A DNA stretch of 64,000 nt from Saprospiraceae bacterium (GCA_024103005.1 JAGFJA010000007.1:124001-188000); one strand, 5' to 3'. Positions 37,275 through 45,584 are shown, counted from the stretch's first letter. Notes: a model not told the origin generated them from the letters alone. A program made the numbers and translations.

Positions 37275-38313
37275 AATATTGATCATAGGGCAGGGATTGG
37301 CAGGAACAGTTCTTCATTTTACTTTGCATTGCAGAGGTGTAAGTGCCCGTGTGCTGGACTGTGATGTGGAAGGACGATCATCTGCAGCAGCCGCAGGGAT
37401 CATCAATCCCATTACCGGACCCAAATATCAGAAAAGCTGGAACTATGACAACCTCCTGGATATCTTTGTCCCGTTTTACAGTGAAATGGAAGGCTACCTT
37501 GGCAGAAAGGTATTTTACCGTATGAAGATGTACAGATATTTAGCTGACCTGGACCAAATCAACCGCTGGACGATGCATGCAGTTAATGAGGGACTACTTC
37601 CTTGTTACGGTGAATTCAGGAAAGAAATCAACGAATATCCCGCATCACAAAAAAATGGTGTATGGGCAGAAATTTTAAATGCCTTTCGGGTTGATCTTTC
37701 ATTGATGTTACCACTTTATCGGGAAAAAATCAAGGAACAGGGTTTGTTTATTTCCGAGCCTATGGATTATGATGCCATTTATTTCAATGGAGAAAAGATT
37801 AAATATAAGGATGTAAACTACGATTATATTATTTTTTGTGAAGGGTATAAATCTGTCCATAATCCCTATTTTTCAGAACTTCCCGTTGTACCGACCAAAG
37901 GTGAAGCGCTTTTGATTGACAGGATAGTTGATACCAATTTTATGGCAAAAAACAGAGATTTGATGACCTATTGGGATGCAAATCACGTTTGGTATGGAGC
38001 TACACTTTCCAATAAATTCGTTGGAGTCGAACCTGAACCCGGTTCTGAAGGCGTGTTAGTCAGTCACTATCAGCAAGATTTTAATCAACTGCCGGAGAGC
38101 TATAAGGTAATTTCAGGCATAAGACCTGCTACTAGAGATCGTCGCCCTATCACAGGAAGGCATCCCAGATTTCGCCAATTAGCCATTTTAAACGGTCTTG
38201 GCACCAAAGGAACTTCCCTGGCGCCCTATGTGGCAAAATGTCTGACAGACCACCTTCTTGACAATAAGGAAATTCCAGGAGAAATCAGTTTGGCAAGATT
38301 TGTATCAGAATGA
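37258..38313 (+). CDS. FAD-dependent oxidoreductase (DAO family)
   Basis: 351 residues. The N-terminal Rossmann motif ILIIGQGLAGTVLHFTL binds FAD. The block RSSAAAAGIINPITGPKYQ is typical of a Bacteroidota branch of D-amino-acid-oxidase-like proteins, and the C-terminus has SGIRPATRDRRPITGRHP and NGLGTKGTSLAPYVA. Substrate unknown; related enzymes oxidise amines or amino acids. It overlaps the MmcQ gene by 17 bases and ends four bases before the convergent CorC-type gene. Confidence 0.87.
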   Translation: MAGNPEILIIGQGLAGTVLHFTLHCRGVSARVLDCDVEGRSSAAAAGIINPITGPKYQKSWNYDNLLDIFVPFYSEMEGYLGRKVFYRMKMYRYLADLDQINRWTMHAVNEGLLPCYGEFRKEINEYPASQKNGVWAEILNAFRVDLSLMLPLYREKIKEQGLFISEPMDYDAIYFNGEKIKYKDVNYDYIIFCEGYKSVHNPYFSELPVVPTKGEALLIDRIVDTNFMAKNRDLMTYWDANHVWYGATLSNKFVGVEPEPGSEGVLVSHYQQDFNQLPESYKVISGIRPATRDRRPITGRHPRFRQLAILNGLGTKGTSLAPYVAKCLTDHLLDNKEIPGEISLARFVSE

Positions 38314-38317
38314 AGGT

Positions 38318-39601
38318 TTATTCTGCCGTATCCTGTGTTACTAGGACCTTATCAATTTTACTTTTATCCAAATCGAGGATTTCAAAAGTATAAATACCTT
38401 CAGTAAATTTGTCACCTATTTCCGGCATCTTGCCCAACTTTTCGATAACATATCCGGCTATGGTGGTATAGTCTATATCTTCATGGAAAAACTCGTCAAT
38501 ATATATCTGATCCCTCAATTCGTCGATGCGATATGAACCGTCAACTAAGTAAGAACCGTCTTCCCGCTTGAAAATCATGATTTCTTCTTCCTCTTCCAAA
38601 TCAGGTAAGCTTCCGAAAATATTTTCCGTTAAATCGTGAAGCGTAATGATACCTTCTACCGAACCATGTTCATTGATTACCACCGCAAAATATCGTCTTT
38701 CCTTTCTAAATTGTTCGAGGATCTTGAGCGAGGTAAGTGTCTCCGGAATTAACACAGCCGGCTGAAGTATATTCTTAATATCAAATCCCGGCTTATTGCG
38801 CTGCATCAGATAATCCTTTAAGTTGAGGATGCCGAGGATGTTGTCAAGACTGTCATCACAAACCGGAAATTTAGTCAGTCCACTTTCCATGACATCAGAA
38901 TGTATTTCTTCACTCGACTCATTGACGTCGAGCCAGATAACTTCATTTCGGGGTGTCATGATACTGTATGCCTTACGGTCAGCAAAACGAAAAATATTGT
39001 GTATCAATTCACTTTCTTTATTGTCGATAGTGCCGTCTTCATTAGCCATCTTGACCATCATCTTGATTTCATCTTCAGAAACAATATCAGTGTCATTGTC
39101 TTTTAGAAAGAGCAATTTAGAAAACAACTTGGTGGAGATGCCCAGGAACCAGATAATCGGATAGGTGATTTTAGTAAAATACTTGATAAAAGGTGCCATT
39201 GCCACAGCAATATCTTCCGCAAACAACAAGCCGATTTTCTTCGGAACCAATTCGCCAATAACAATACTAAAATAGGTAATGGCCGTAATGATGATGACCA
39301 GGGAGGTGGTGTGAGCATAAGGTGCAATCCAGTCAAAGCCAAGGAGATATTTTTCAAGGTCGGCCGCAAAAGCCTGACCTCCATACACACCGGCTAAGAT
39401 TCCAATGAGTGTAATTCCGACCTGAATGGCGGAAAGAAAATTATCCGGGTGCTCAGTGAGCTGCATAACCGTAACCGCGTTTTTATTGCCTTTACTTGCT
39501 TTTTCGGCTAAACGGGCTTTCTTGGACGAGACTAATGCCATTTCACACATGGCGAAGATGCCATTCAAGACCATTAGTCCCAGAATTATCGATACTTCCA
39601 T
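38318..39601 (-). CDS. CNNM/CorC-type membrane protein (DUF21, CBS pair, CorC_HlyC)
   Basis: 427 residues. The DUF21 membrane domain covers about 1-190 (starts MEVSIILGLMVLNGIFAMCEMALVSSKKARLAE). A tandem CBS pair follows (about 200-330: MTPRNEVIWLDV, KFPVCDDSLDNILGILNLKDYL, FAVVINEHGSVEGIITLHDL), and a C-terminal CorC_HlyC domain (about 340-425: YLVDGSYRIDELRDQI). Relatives control Mg2+/Co2+ transport; 'hemolysin' is a historical name. A TACTTTTG box (minus, 39656-39663) lies 54 bases upstream. Confidence 0.93.
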   Translation of the reverse strand: MEVSIILGLMVLNGIFAMCEMALVSSKKARLAEKASKGNKNAVTVMQLTEHPDNFLSAIQVGITLIGILAGVYGGQAFAADLEKYLLGFDWIAPYAHTTSLVIIITAITYFSIVIGELVPKKIGLLFAEDIAVAMAPFIKYFTKITYPIIWFLGISTKLFSKLLFLKDNDTDIVSEDEIKMMVKMANEDGTIDNKESELIHNIFRFADRKAYSIMTPRNEVIWLDVNESSEEIHSDVMESGLTKFPVCDDSLDNILGILNLKDYLMQRNKPGFDIKNILQPAVLIPETLTSLKILEQFRKERRYFAVVINEHGSVEGIITLHDLTENIFGSLPDLEEEEEIMIFKREDGSYLVDGSYRIDELRDQIYIDEFFHEDIDYTTIAGYVIEKLGKMPEIGDKFTEGIYTFEILDLDKSKIDKVLVTQDTAE

Positions 39602-39974
39602 TTAAAATTGTTAACAAAAACCATTCGCCTCTTATTCTTATATTCTCAATTAATGCAAAAGTATATATTTTGCATGAATTTAACAGTTAAACTTTATACG
39701 GCAAACAGTAAATCAACCGTTCTTCTGAATTTTAATCTCATCCACCGGATTGAAAGTACAATTTTGTCTTTTATAGACTCATTTAGCCATTCAGATGTGA
39801 AAGCCCGGTTCTTCGTCATGCGAGGTAATTTATTGTACGGCAAACAGAACCGACTGAACCAATATAAATATATGGTTTTTCCAAGATACAAATCCAATGC
39901 TCAAACCCATAGAGCTGTTTTTATTTTACCTTGAAAAATAATGCGATATTTATACTTTTATAAATACGAAGAAA
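39602..39974. other. Intergenic region with a 12-bp direct repeat
   Basis: 373 AT-rich bases between the CorC-type gene and the broken regulator. TACGGCAAACAG occurs twice, at 39697-39708 and 39836-39847. The open frames here (108 codons on plus, 67 on minus) show no recognisable protein and lean on A/T runs, so I do not call them. It could hold the remains of an older gene. Confidence 0.5.
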
Positions 39975-40556
39975 ATGAATGAGTTACTTTTCAATAAAAT
40001 AAAGGAATACATAGAATTGCAAGAAGAGGACTTCAAGCTTCTTGACAATTATTTTGAATGTAAGCAAGTTGCTAAAGGAGAATTTCTATACCAGGCAGGC
40101 GATGTTGTAAAGAATGCCTTTTTTGTAAAATCCGGTCTATTCAGAACGTATATCATTGATGATCAAGGAGTAGAACATATCTTACAATTTGCACTGTCCG
40201 GTTGGTGGACCGGCGACCTTGGAAGTTTTATTTCCGGCTCTTCCACCGAATTTTTTGTAGAAGCCTTAGAAGATTCGGAAGTCCTGGGCATATCTAAAAA
40301 CTCCTGGGATGATTTGTTAGATAAGGCACCATTTTACTTGGATTATCATCGCAAACTCTTCGAAAAAGGATTAATTGCCACCCAAAACAGGCTATTAGAA
40401 GCCTATTCTATTGATGCTGCAAAGAAATATCTTCATCTCTTGGAAACCTTTCCTGATATTTTACAGCGGGTGCCATAATATATGATTGCTTCTTACCTTG
40501 GGATGAGCAGAGAGACATTAAGCCGTATAAGAAAGCAAATTCTCAAGCAAAAGTAA
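39975..40556 (+). pseudogene. Crp/Fnr-family regulator broken by an in-frame TAA
   Basis: Residues 1-167 form a normal cyclic-nucleotide-binding-type sensor domain and the dimer helix (KQVAKGEFLYQAGDVVKNAF, LQFALSGWWTGDLGSF, KGLIATQNRLLEAYSIDAAK). Translation stops at TAA 40476-40478, straight after LQRVP. In the same frame the text goes on as YMIASYLGMSRETLSRIRKQ and ends at TAA 40554-40556. This is the recognition-helix part of the wHTH. Relatives read 'RVPQ' here, so one C-to-T change (CAA to TAA) explains the stop. Total length would be 193, right for the family. As it stands the protein lacks its DNA-binding end. Confidence 0.85.
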
Positions 40557-40614
40557 TACCGAAGGCTGTTTCTGTTTTGTGACCTAAGTCAATGGTCAGT
40601 GAAGTGTTGTAATC

Positions 40615-40622
40615 TAATTTTG
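40615..40622 (+). promoter_or_regulatory. Possible -7 box of the doxX remnant
   Basis: TAATTTTG, 22 bases before the doxX ATG; no -33 TTTG at 19-21 bp. It lies just after the regulator pseudogene. Confidence 0.35.
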
Positions 40623-40644
40623 CATTAAATTAAAAATGTAAAAA

Positions 40645-40902
40645 ATGAATAGATTGATTAAAACAAATGACAACAGTTTAGCGGCTCTTATAGCAAGATT
40701 GGCCATTGCTATAACCATATTTCCACACGGAGCGCAGAAACTTTTTGGATGGTTTGGTGGAAGTGGATTCGACGGCACTATGTATTATTTTACAGAGATG
40801 GTAGGTATTCCTTGGATTCTTGGTTTACTTGTGATTCTGGTAGAAGTATTTGCTCCCATCATGTTGATTTTGGGAAGTTATACCATTTATAAAAATCAAT
40901 AG
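40645..40902 (+). pseudogene. DoxX-family membrane protein, truncated by the IS630 element
   Basis: 85 codons, against roughly 130-150 for the family. Intact DoxX features: ALIARLAIAITIFPHGAQKL, GWFGGSGFDGTMYYF, GIPWILGLLVILVEVFAPIM. After about residue 79 (LGS-Y) the reading frame enters the left inverted repeat of the insertion, and its stop codon TAG (40900-40902) lies inside that repeat. DoxX proteins are small four-helix membrane proteins often placed beside Crp/Fnr or MarR regulators, as here. The helices after the second are lost. Confidence 0.8.
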
Positions 40903-40907
40903 TCCAA
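40883..40907 (+). repeat. Left inverted repeat of the IS630 element
   Basis: Starts CCATTTATAAAAATCAATAG and ends with AGTCCAA (40901-40907). Its partner is 42016-42041 on the opposite strand. It contains the stop codon that ends the doxX frame. Confidence 0.7.
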
Positions 40908-40909
40908 TA

Positions 40910-40940
40910 TTTGGTTATTGGATTTTTTGTTTTAACTTTG
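40910..40940 (+). promoter_or_regulatory. Bacteroidota-type promoter of the transposase
   Basis: TTTG (40910-40913), a 19-bp spacer and TAACTTTG (40933-40940): a full match to the phylum consensus inside the element, 21 bases before the transposase ATG. Confidence 0.75.
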
Positions 40941-40961
40941 GACTATTAAATATGTATATGT

Positions 40962-42028
40962 ATGGCACATCCTTTTCAAATTCATGTAAGAGAATCAATC
41001 CCCGAGCTTAGAAAGCTTCAGGGTCGAAGCGGAGAACTCATAGGTAAACGCATTATGATGCTGATTGAGATTAAAAAACATGAAAAAACTGGAATCTCAA
41101 AAAGAGAGTTATCAAAGATTACTGGTATTAATCACAACAGCATTGTAAAGTGGCGTAATGTTTATAAGAATAAAGGTATTGAACCATTATTAACACACGG
41201 ACGTGTTGGTGGCTTTAAAAAGAGCGTGATCACTAAAGAAGAACATTCAAAAATTGAAAAGAAATTAAATGATCCCCAAAATGGTATCAGGGGATATACA
41301 GAGTTATTAGAGTGGGTGAAAAAGGAGTTAGACAAGGATATGAAGTATATTACTTTGGTCAAGTATGTTCAACGCCATTTCGGAAGTAAAATAAAAGTGG
41401 CCAGGAAAAGCCATATAAAAAAAGAGGAGGCTCTTGTTGACGCTTTTAAAAAAACTTCAGTCAAAAATGCCGGAAAGTAATCTTTCAATCAGATGAAAAA
41501 TACACATCAGTAAACCTTTATTTTCAGGATGAGAGCAGGTTTGGGTTATTTACAAGGAACGGAAAAGCTTTAACAACAAAAGGTGTCAAGCCTATTTGCC
41601 CCTTCCATCGATTCTTTAAAACACTATACTTGTTCGGGGTATTCTCACCTATTAATGGTGATAAGTTCCTGTTGGAAATGCCTAATTGCGATGCAGATAA
41701 TTTTCAAATATTTCTGGATCATTTATCTCTACAAAATCCATCAGAGTTTAAAATAGTTGTTTTGGATAATGGTGCTTTCCATAAATCAAAATCGCTAAAA
41801 ATACCGGACAATATCGCATGCATCTTTTTGCCACATTATAGCCCTGAACTTAACCCGGCCGAAAATATCTGGGCAATATTAAAAAGGAAATTTACCAACA
41901 GGATTCACCATTCATTAGATGAAGTAAGTGAATTTTTCAATGATGCATTCGAAGACCTGACTGTAGAGAGGGTCAAAAGTGTTTGTGGATTCGATTATAT
42001 TTTCTCAGGTTTAGTTTGGACTAATTAG
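40962..42028 (+). CDS. IS630-family transposase, two frames joined by a likely -1 frameshift
   Basis: Frame 1 (40962-41480) encodes the N-terminal HTH region (GISKRELSKITGINHNSIVKWRN and KARKSH-like end, here KVARKSHIKK). At 41448-41454 lies a run of seven A in FKKTS. A -1 slip there gives FKKNFSQKCRKVIFQ and continues without a stop to 42028. The second part holds the DDE catalytic core: YFQDESRFGLF (first Asp), VLDNGAFHKS (second Asp) and LPHYSPELNPAENIW (final Glu). The joined protein is about 355 residues, normal for the family. Either programmed frameshifting or a one-base lesion could be the reason. Confidence 0.85.
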
Positions 42029-42041
42029 TATTTATATTTGG
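42016..42041 (-). repeat. Right inverted repeat of the IS630 element
   Basis: Read on the minus strand it starts CCAAATATAAATACTAATTA and continues to AGTCCAA (TTGGACT at 42016-42022 on plus). It overlaps the transposase stop codon. Confidence 0.7.
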
Positions 42042-42043
42042 TA

Positions 42044-42084
42044 TTATGCGGAAGTTTTGTGCTGCCACCATCGCAAGCGGGTAA
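42044..42084 (+). pseudogene. Possible downstream fragment of doxX
   Basis: Removing the element and one TA copy joins LILGSY in frame to IMRKFCAATIASG and then TAA (42082-42084). The G-x-x-x-R-x-x-A-A pattern fits the DoxX stretch after its second helix, but the frame ends after 13 residues, so the rest of the gene is gone or shifted. Tentative. Confidence 0.4.
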
Positions 42085-42224
42085 AGCAAATTAAGAAATT
42101 ATTGTTTTTTAAATTGCCTACCAGGAGTATTTATCCATTTCATCGGAATTACAATTGTGTTCGTCAAAAATTCCAGCCTCAAATCCTTATTTTCATTAAT
42201 ATTGCAAACAATATTTGTGCGATT

Positions 42225-42905
42225 ATGGTATTCTCACGCGTAATTTTGTTGTTTTATCTTTTGATTTTTTTGGGTTGCTCATCTGAGACTGGTACAAACG
42301 TAAATCCTGATCAACAGTCATCTGATTTTGTAAGTGATTCAGTATCAGCTTATCTGGAAGCAGATAATACACCTGACAGGGTGATTTGGCAAAAGCCGGA
42401 TCTGATACTCGACTTACTTGGCAATATGAAGGGTAAGGTGGTGGCCGACATCGGTGCAGGTACCGGATTTTTTACTTTCCGCCTCTTGCAACATGCAGGG
42501 AAGGTTATTGCTGTGGATATTGATAAAAACGCTCTGAATAAAATGAGTCAGCTGGCAGGAAAACTTGATACTTCCATTTCAAATAAATTGGTTATTAAGC
42601 AGGCAAAACCTTCCGACCCACTTCTGGAACATAAGAGCGTGGACATTGTGTTTATGTCAAATACCTATATGTATCTCAAAAACAGAGTCTCTTACCTTAA
42701 AAATTTAAGGAAGTACCTGAAAGAAAATGCACGGATCCTCATTGTTGACTATAAAAAGAAAAAGCTACCGTTCGGGCCGCCTATTGATGATCGGGTTGAC
42801 CTGGGGACAGTGGAGAAAGAATTATTATCCTCAGGATACGACATTGTGAAATCTGATGATGTATCGCTTGATTATCAGTATATTGTATTGGCAAATGTGA
42901 AATAG
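42225..42905 (+). CDS. Lipoprotein-type class I SAM methyltransferase
   Basis: 226 residues from the ATG at 42225; an upstream GTG (42057) would add 56 residues with no family look. The N-terminus is a lipoprotein signal (LLFYLLIFLGCSSE, acylated Cys18). Then comes DRVIWQKPDLILDLLGNMKG, the SAM motif VVADIGAGTGFFTFRLL, AVDID and FMSNTYMYLKNRVSYLKNL, as in a Bacteroidota group of exported methyltransferases. A periplasmic or membrane-tethered location is unusual because SAM is cytoplasmic. It lies 140 bases after the insertion. Confidence 0.8.
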   Translation: MVFSRVILLFYLLIFLGCSSETGTNVNPDQQSSDFVSDSVSAYLEADNTPDRVIWQKPDLILDLLGNMKGKVVADIGAGTGFFTFRLLQHAGKVIAVDIDKNALNKMSQLAGKLDTSISNKLVIKQAKPSDPLLEHKSVDIVFMSNTYMYLKNRVSYLKNLRKYLKENARILIVDYKKKKLPFGPPIDDRVDLGTVEKELLSSGYDIVKSDDVSLDYQYIVLANVK

Positions 42906-43197
42906 TAAGCATCTTCCTGTTTCTATTAGCTAATGTTTTGCACGGGAGATACTTTTTTGGTCTTTTTGTAGTTCAATGTGGTTCGGACAAAATGTGTAAA
43001 AGTGAAAATTCCTTAAAGGCTGATTAAATATTCTTCACAGGAATGAAAGCTCATTTGATTTTGCGGTTTTATGAAAAGATTCGGAAGCTTGTAGAATTAT
43101 ATTCAATCAGGAGCTGCATAAAAAATCTTGATAAAATACTTTATATTAATAAAAATAGAATTACCTTTGCAGTCCATTTGTAAAAGTATGAATCGGG
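42906..43197. other. Intergenic region before yceD
   Basis: About 290 AT-rich bases. The only element I can point to is the TACCTTTG box at 43162-43169; no repeat, RNA or further gene is visible. Confidence 0.5.
43162..43169 (+). promoter_or_regulatory. Possible -7 box of yceD-rpmF
   Basis: TACCTTTG, 28 bases before the yceD ATG. No TTTG at 19-21 bp upstream. Confidence 0.4.
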
Positions 43198-43728
43198 ATG
43201 GCCTATTTTGATCAGTTTACAATTCCAATCAAAGGACTACACCTCGGTATTCATGAATATTCATTCGTGATTGACGAAGAGTTTTTCAGGAGGAAGGAAA
43301 ATACACAGATTGAATCGGGTTTATTTAATGTTGAGGTTACGTTAGACAAGCATATTGACTTGATAATGCTTGAAATATCCTTCATCGGTAGCTGGAATAC
43401 CATGTGCGATCGTTGTACTGCCGATATTCCGCTTCCTGTTCAGGGTCATTCTGAATATTTGATTAAATATGCAGCGAAGGAATCTGATGACGGAGATATC
43501 ATCTATATCATGAAAGAAACAACAGAATTGAATCTTTCAGATTTGATCTTGGATAGCATCATCATCGGCTTGCCCATCAGTAAGACATTTGACTGTGACA
43601 GCCTTGAATCAAGACCTTGTGATATGGTTACATTGAGCAAATTGGATCAATGGACGGATGAGAAAACCTCACCTCAACAAAACGATTTGTGGGCCTTATT
43701 AAAAGGTTTGCAACTGGAAGAAGAATAA
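43198..43728 (+). CDS. yceD: YceD/DUF177-family protein
   Basis: 176 residues. The family is found next to rpmF in most bacteria, as here, and is linked to rRNA/ribosome assembly. Typical features are FTIPIKGLHLGIHEY near the start, the Cys pair in TMCDRCTADIPLPVQ (CxxC, probably metal-binding) and LDSIIIGLPISKTFDCD followed by a second Cys near RPCD. The DNA between yceD and rpmF is only 32 bases. Confidence 0.9.
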   Translation: MAYFDQFTIPIKGLHLGIHEYSFVIDEEFFRRKENTQIESGLFNVEVTLDKHIDLIMLEISFIGSWNTMCDRCTADIPLPVQGHSEYLIKYAAKESDDGDIIYIMKETTELNLSDLILDSIIIGLPISKTFDCDSLESRPCDMVTLSKLDQWTDEKTSPQQNDLWALLKGLQLEEE

Positions 43729-43760
43729 TTATTGCGATAGAATTTTAAATATTTTTTACA

Positions 43761-43973
43761 ATGCCAAATCCAAAGTGGAGACACTCCAAACAACGAAAAA
43801 GAAAGAGAAGAACTCACGATAGCTTGTCTTTACCTACCATCGGTACAGACAAGACAACCGGTGAAAGCCACCTGTTGCACCGTGCACATTGGTCTGAAGG
43901 CGCTTTATTCTATAGAGGAAGAAAGGTAATTGAAGCCACAACCGGTAAGGATGTAGATACTTCTGAAGATTAA
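43761..43973 (+). CDS. rpmF: Ribosomal protein bL32 (zinc-free form)
   Basis: 70 residues. MPNPKWRHSKQRKRKRRTHD and the following HLLHRAHW are the bL32 start and core. There is no Cys in the protein, so the CxxC...CxxC zinc site is absent, in keeping with the phylum. A good terminator follows. Confidence 0.97.
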   Translation: MPNPKWRHSKQRKRKRRTHDSLSLPTIGTDKTTGESHLLHRAHWSEGALFYRGRKVIEATTGKDVDTSED

Positions 43974-43994
43974 TTAAATTATTTACATTATAAA

Positions 43995-44030
43995 AAATAC
44001 CTGATCTTCCCAAGAGGTCGGGATTTTTTA
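43995..44030 (+). terminator. Rho-independent terminator of yceD-rpmF
   Basis: CCTGATCTT (44000-44008) pairs with GAGGTCGGG (44014-44022) including G-U pairs, 5-base loop, then six Ts (44024-44029). An A run precedes it. Confidence 0.8.
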
Positions 44031-44056
44031 TTTATACTAATACAAAACTAATTCAC

Positions 44057-44440
44057 ATGAAAAAGGTAATTTATACCGAAAAAGCTCCGGCACCCATCGG
44101 TCCATACAGTCAGGCAATAGCAGTCAATGGTATGTTGTTTGTTTCAGGTCAGATCCCACTGGATGCTGAATCCGGTCAATTGATTACAACCGGTATTGAA
44201 GATGAAACAAGATGTGTTCTGAATAACATAGGCGCAATATTGGAAGCTGCCGGATTGACTTTCTCAGACGTTGTCAAGTCTTCCATCTTCGTCACTGACA
44301 TGAACAATTTCGGTCTTATTAATACAGTATATGCTGAATATTTTACCGGTGATAACCCGCCCGCACGTGAAACTGTACAAGTGGCGGCGCTGCCCAAAGC
44401 AGTCAATGTGGAAATTTCCGTTATCGCTTTAATTAAATAA
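44057..44440 (+). CDS. ridA: RidA-family enamine/imine deaminase
   Basis: 127 residues, the standard size. It clears reactive enamines made by PLP enzymes. EKAPAPIGPYSQAI, FVSGQIPLD, VVKSSIFVTDMNNFG and the substrate-binding Arg in NPPARETVQVAALPK are present, followed by VEISVIAL. trpS follows after 28 bases. Confidence 0.96.
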   Translation: MKKVIYTEKAPAPIGPYSQAIAVNGMLFVSGQIPLDAESGQLITTGIEDETRCVLNNIGAILEAAGLTFSDVVKSSIFVTDMNNFGLINTVYAEYFTGDNPPARETVQVAALPKAVNVEISVIALIK

Positions 44441-44468
44441 CCGTTTTTTTTAATTTAAACTTTTGTAT

Positions 44469-45473
44469 ATGAAACGTATTCTTTCCGGTATCCAGCCGAC
44501 AGGTGACCTCCATCTCGGTAACTATTTTGGCGCCATTAAAAATTGGGTCGATCTCCAGGGTAATTATGAATGTAACTACGGTGTCGTAGATTATCACTCA
44601 ATGACCATGCCTTATAAAGCGGATAACCTGAAAAAGAATACATGGCAGATGGTGTTCCAACTTCTTGCATGCGGGGTCAGGGAAGAGAACCTTTTTATAC
44701 AGTCACTTATTCCCGAACATGCCGAGTTGACATGGATACTTAGCTGCGTTTGCTCTTATGGTGAATTGACCAGAATGACACAGTTTAAGGATAAAACCGA
44801 TCAGGCAAAAGAACAGTCCAAGGATGCGGTCGTTTCTTCCGGTCTTTTGTTTTATCCAATACTAATGGCATCAGATATTCTTCTTTATCATGCAGATTAC
44901 GTACCTATCGGAAAAGACCAGGAACAGCACCTCGAGCTGTCCCGCAACATTGCTACTCGTTTTAATTACATATTTAATACTGAGTACTTTCAACATCCGG
45001 AACCGTTGTTTACTGAAATTCCAAAGCTCCTCTCTCCGGCAAACCCCGAGAAGAAAATGAGTAAGAGCCTGGGCGAGAAACATTATATCAATCTTTTTGG
45101 AGAAGAAAAAGTTATTACTAAACAGATTAAATCCGCTGTGACAGATTCAGGTGAAGTTTCTTCCGGGACTATGAGTCCGGGCGTGAAAAACCTTTTTGAA
45201 CTCCTGAAAGCATGCGGCAATACCGAAGCATATAATTATCACATGGAGCAGTGGGAGAGTGGTAGCCGCCAATATGGTGCATTAAAAGGTGATGTGGCAG
45301 CGTCTATAGTCGCATTGACCGCACCTTTCCACCTGAGATTGGAAGAGTTAAAAAATCGAGAGTCTGAGATTAAGGACCAGGTATATGAGAGCAGTGCTCT
45401 TATCCGAAAAAAAGCTCAAAAAACGATGGATGAGGTGAGGGAAATCACAGGATTGACCACAATCTCAAGATAA
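44469..45473 (+). CDS. trpS: Tryptophanyl-tRNA synthetase
   Basis: 334 residues from the ATG at 44469 (a TTG six bases upstream is also in frame). Class Ic: GIQPTGDLHLGNYFGAI with HLGN at 15-18 (HIGH), YVPIGKDQEQHLEL, and EKKMSKSLGEK (KMSKS). The length fits the bacterial type. Confidence 0.97.
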   Translation: MKRILSGIQPTGDLHLGNYFGAIKNWVDLQGNYECNYGVVDYHSMTMPYKADNLKKNTWQMVFQLLACGVREENLFIQSLIPEHAELTWILSCVCSYGELTRMTQFKDKTDQAKEQSKDAVVSSGLLFYPILMASDILLYHADYVPIGKDQEQHLELSRNIATRFNYIFNTEYFQHPEPLFTEIPKLLSPANPEKKMSKSLGEKHYINLFGEEKVITKQIKSAVTDSGEVSSGTMSPGVKNLFELLKACGNTEAYNYHMEQWESGSRQYGALKGDVAASIVALTAPFHLRLEELKNRESEIKDQVYESSALIRKKAQKTMDEVREITGLTTISR

Positions 45474-45584
45474 TTTGTTCTCTGATGATTGTTCTTTTCA
45501 CAGGTACATCACCAGTAAATTAGTGTAAAATAATTTCAAAATTATATAATACGACAGCCGGTTGTCAATTGGTTTAAACCCAAT

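Larger units (their letters stand above)
40881..42043 (+). mobile_element. IS630-family insertion sequence (complete, about 1.16 kb)
   Basis: TA (40881-40882) and TA (42042-42043) flank an element that begins CCA at 40883 and ends TGG at 42041, matching the TA target preference of the IS630/Tc1-mariner group. The ends are imperfect inverted repeats: 13 of the first 18 bases agree, and after a one-base gap AGTCCAA matches on both sides. It carries one promoter and one transposase gene in two overlapping phases. It splits doxX. Exact ends are my reading of the repeats. Confidence 0.82.

Noticed and set aside
39608..39934. 108-codon open frame on the plus strand (and 67 codons on minus) before the Crp/Fnr gene
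   Set aside because: No recognisable domain or promoter, low-complexity and antisense to each other. Left as non-coding.
42057..42224. GTG-extended N-terminus of the lipoprotein methyltransferase
   Set aside because: The added 56 residues run into the insertion flank and have no methyltransferase look; the ATG at 42225 gives a clean lipoprotein signal.
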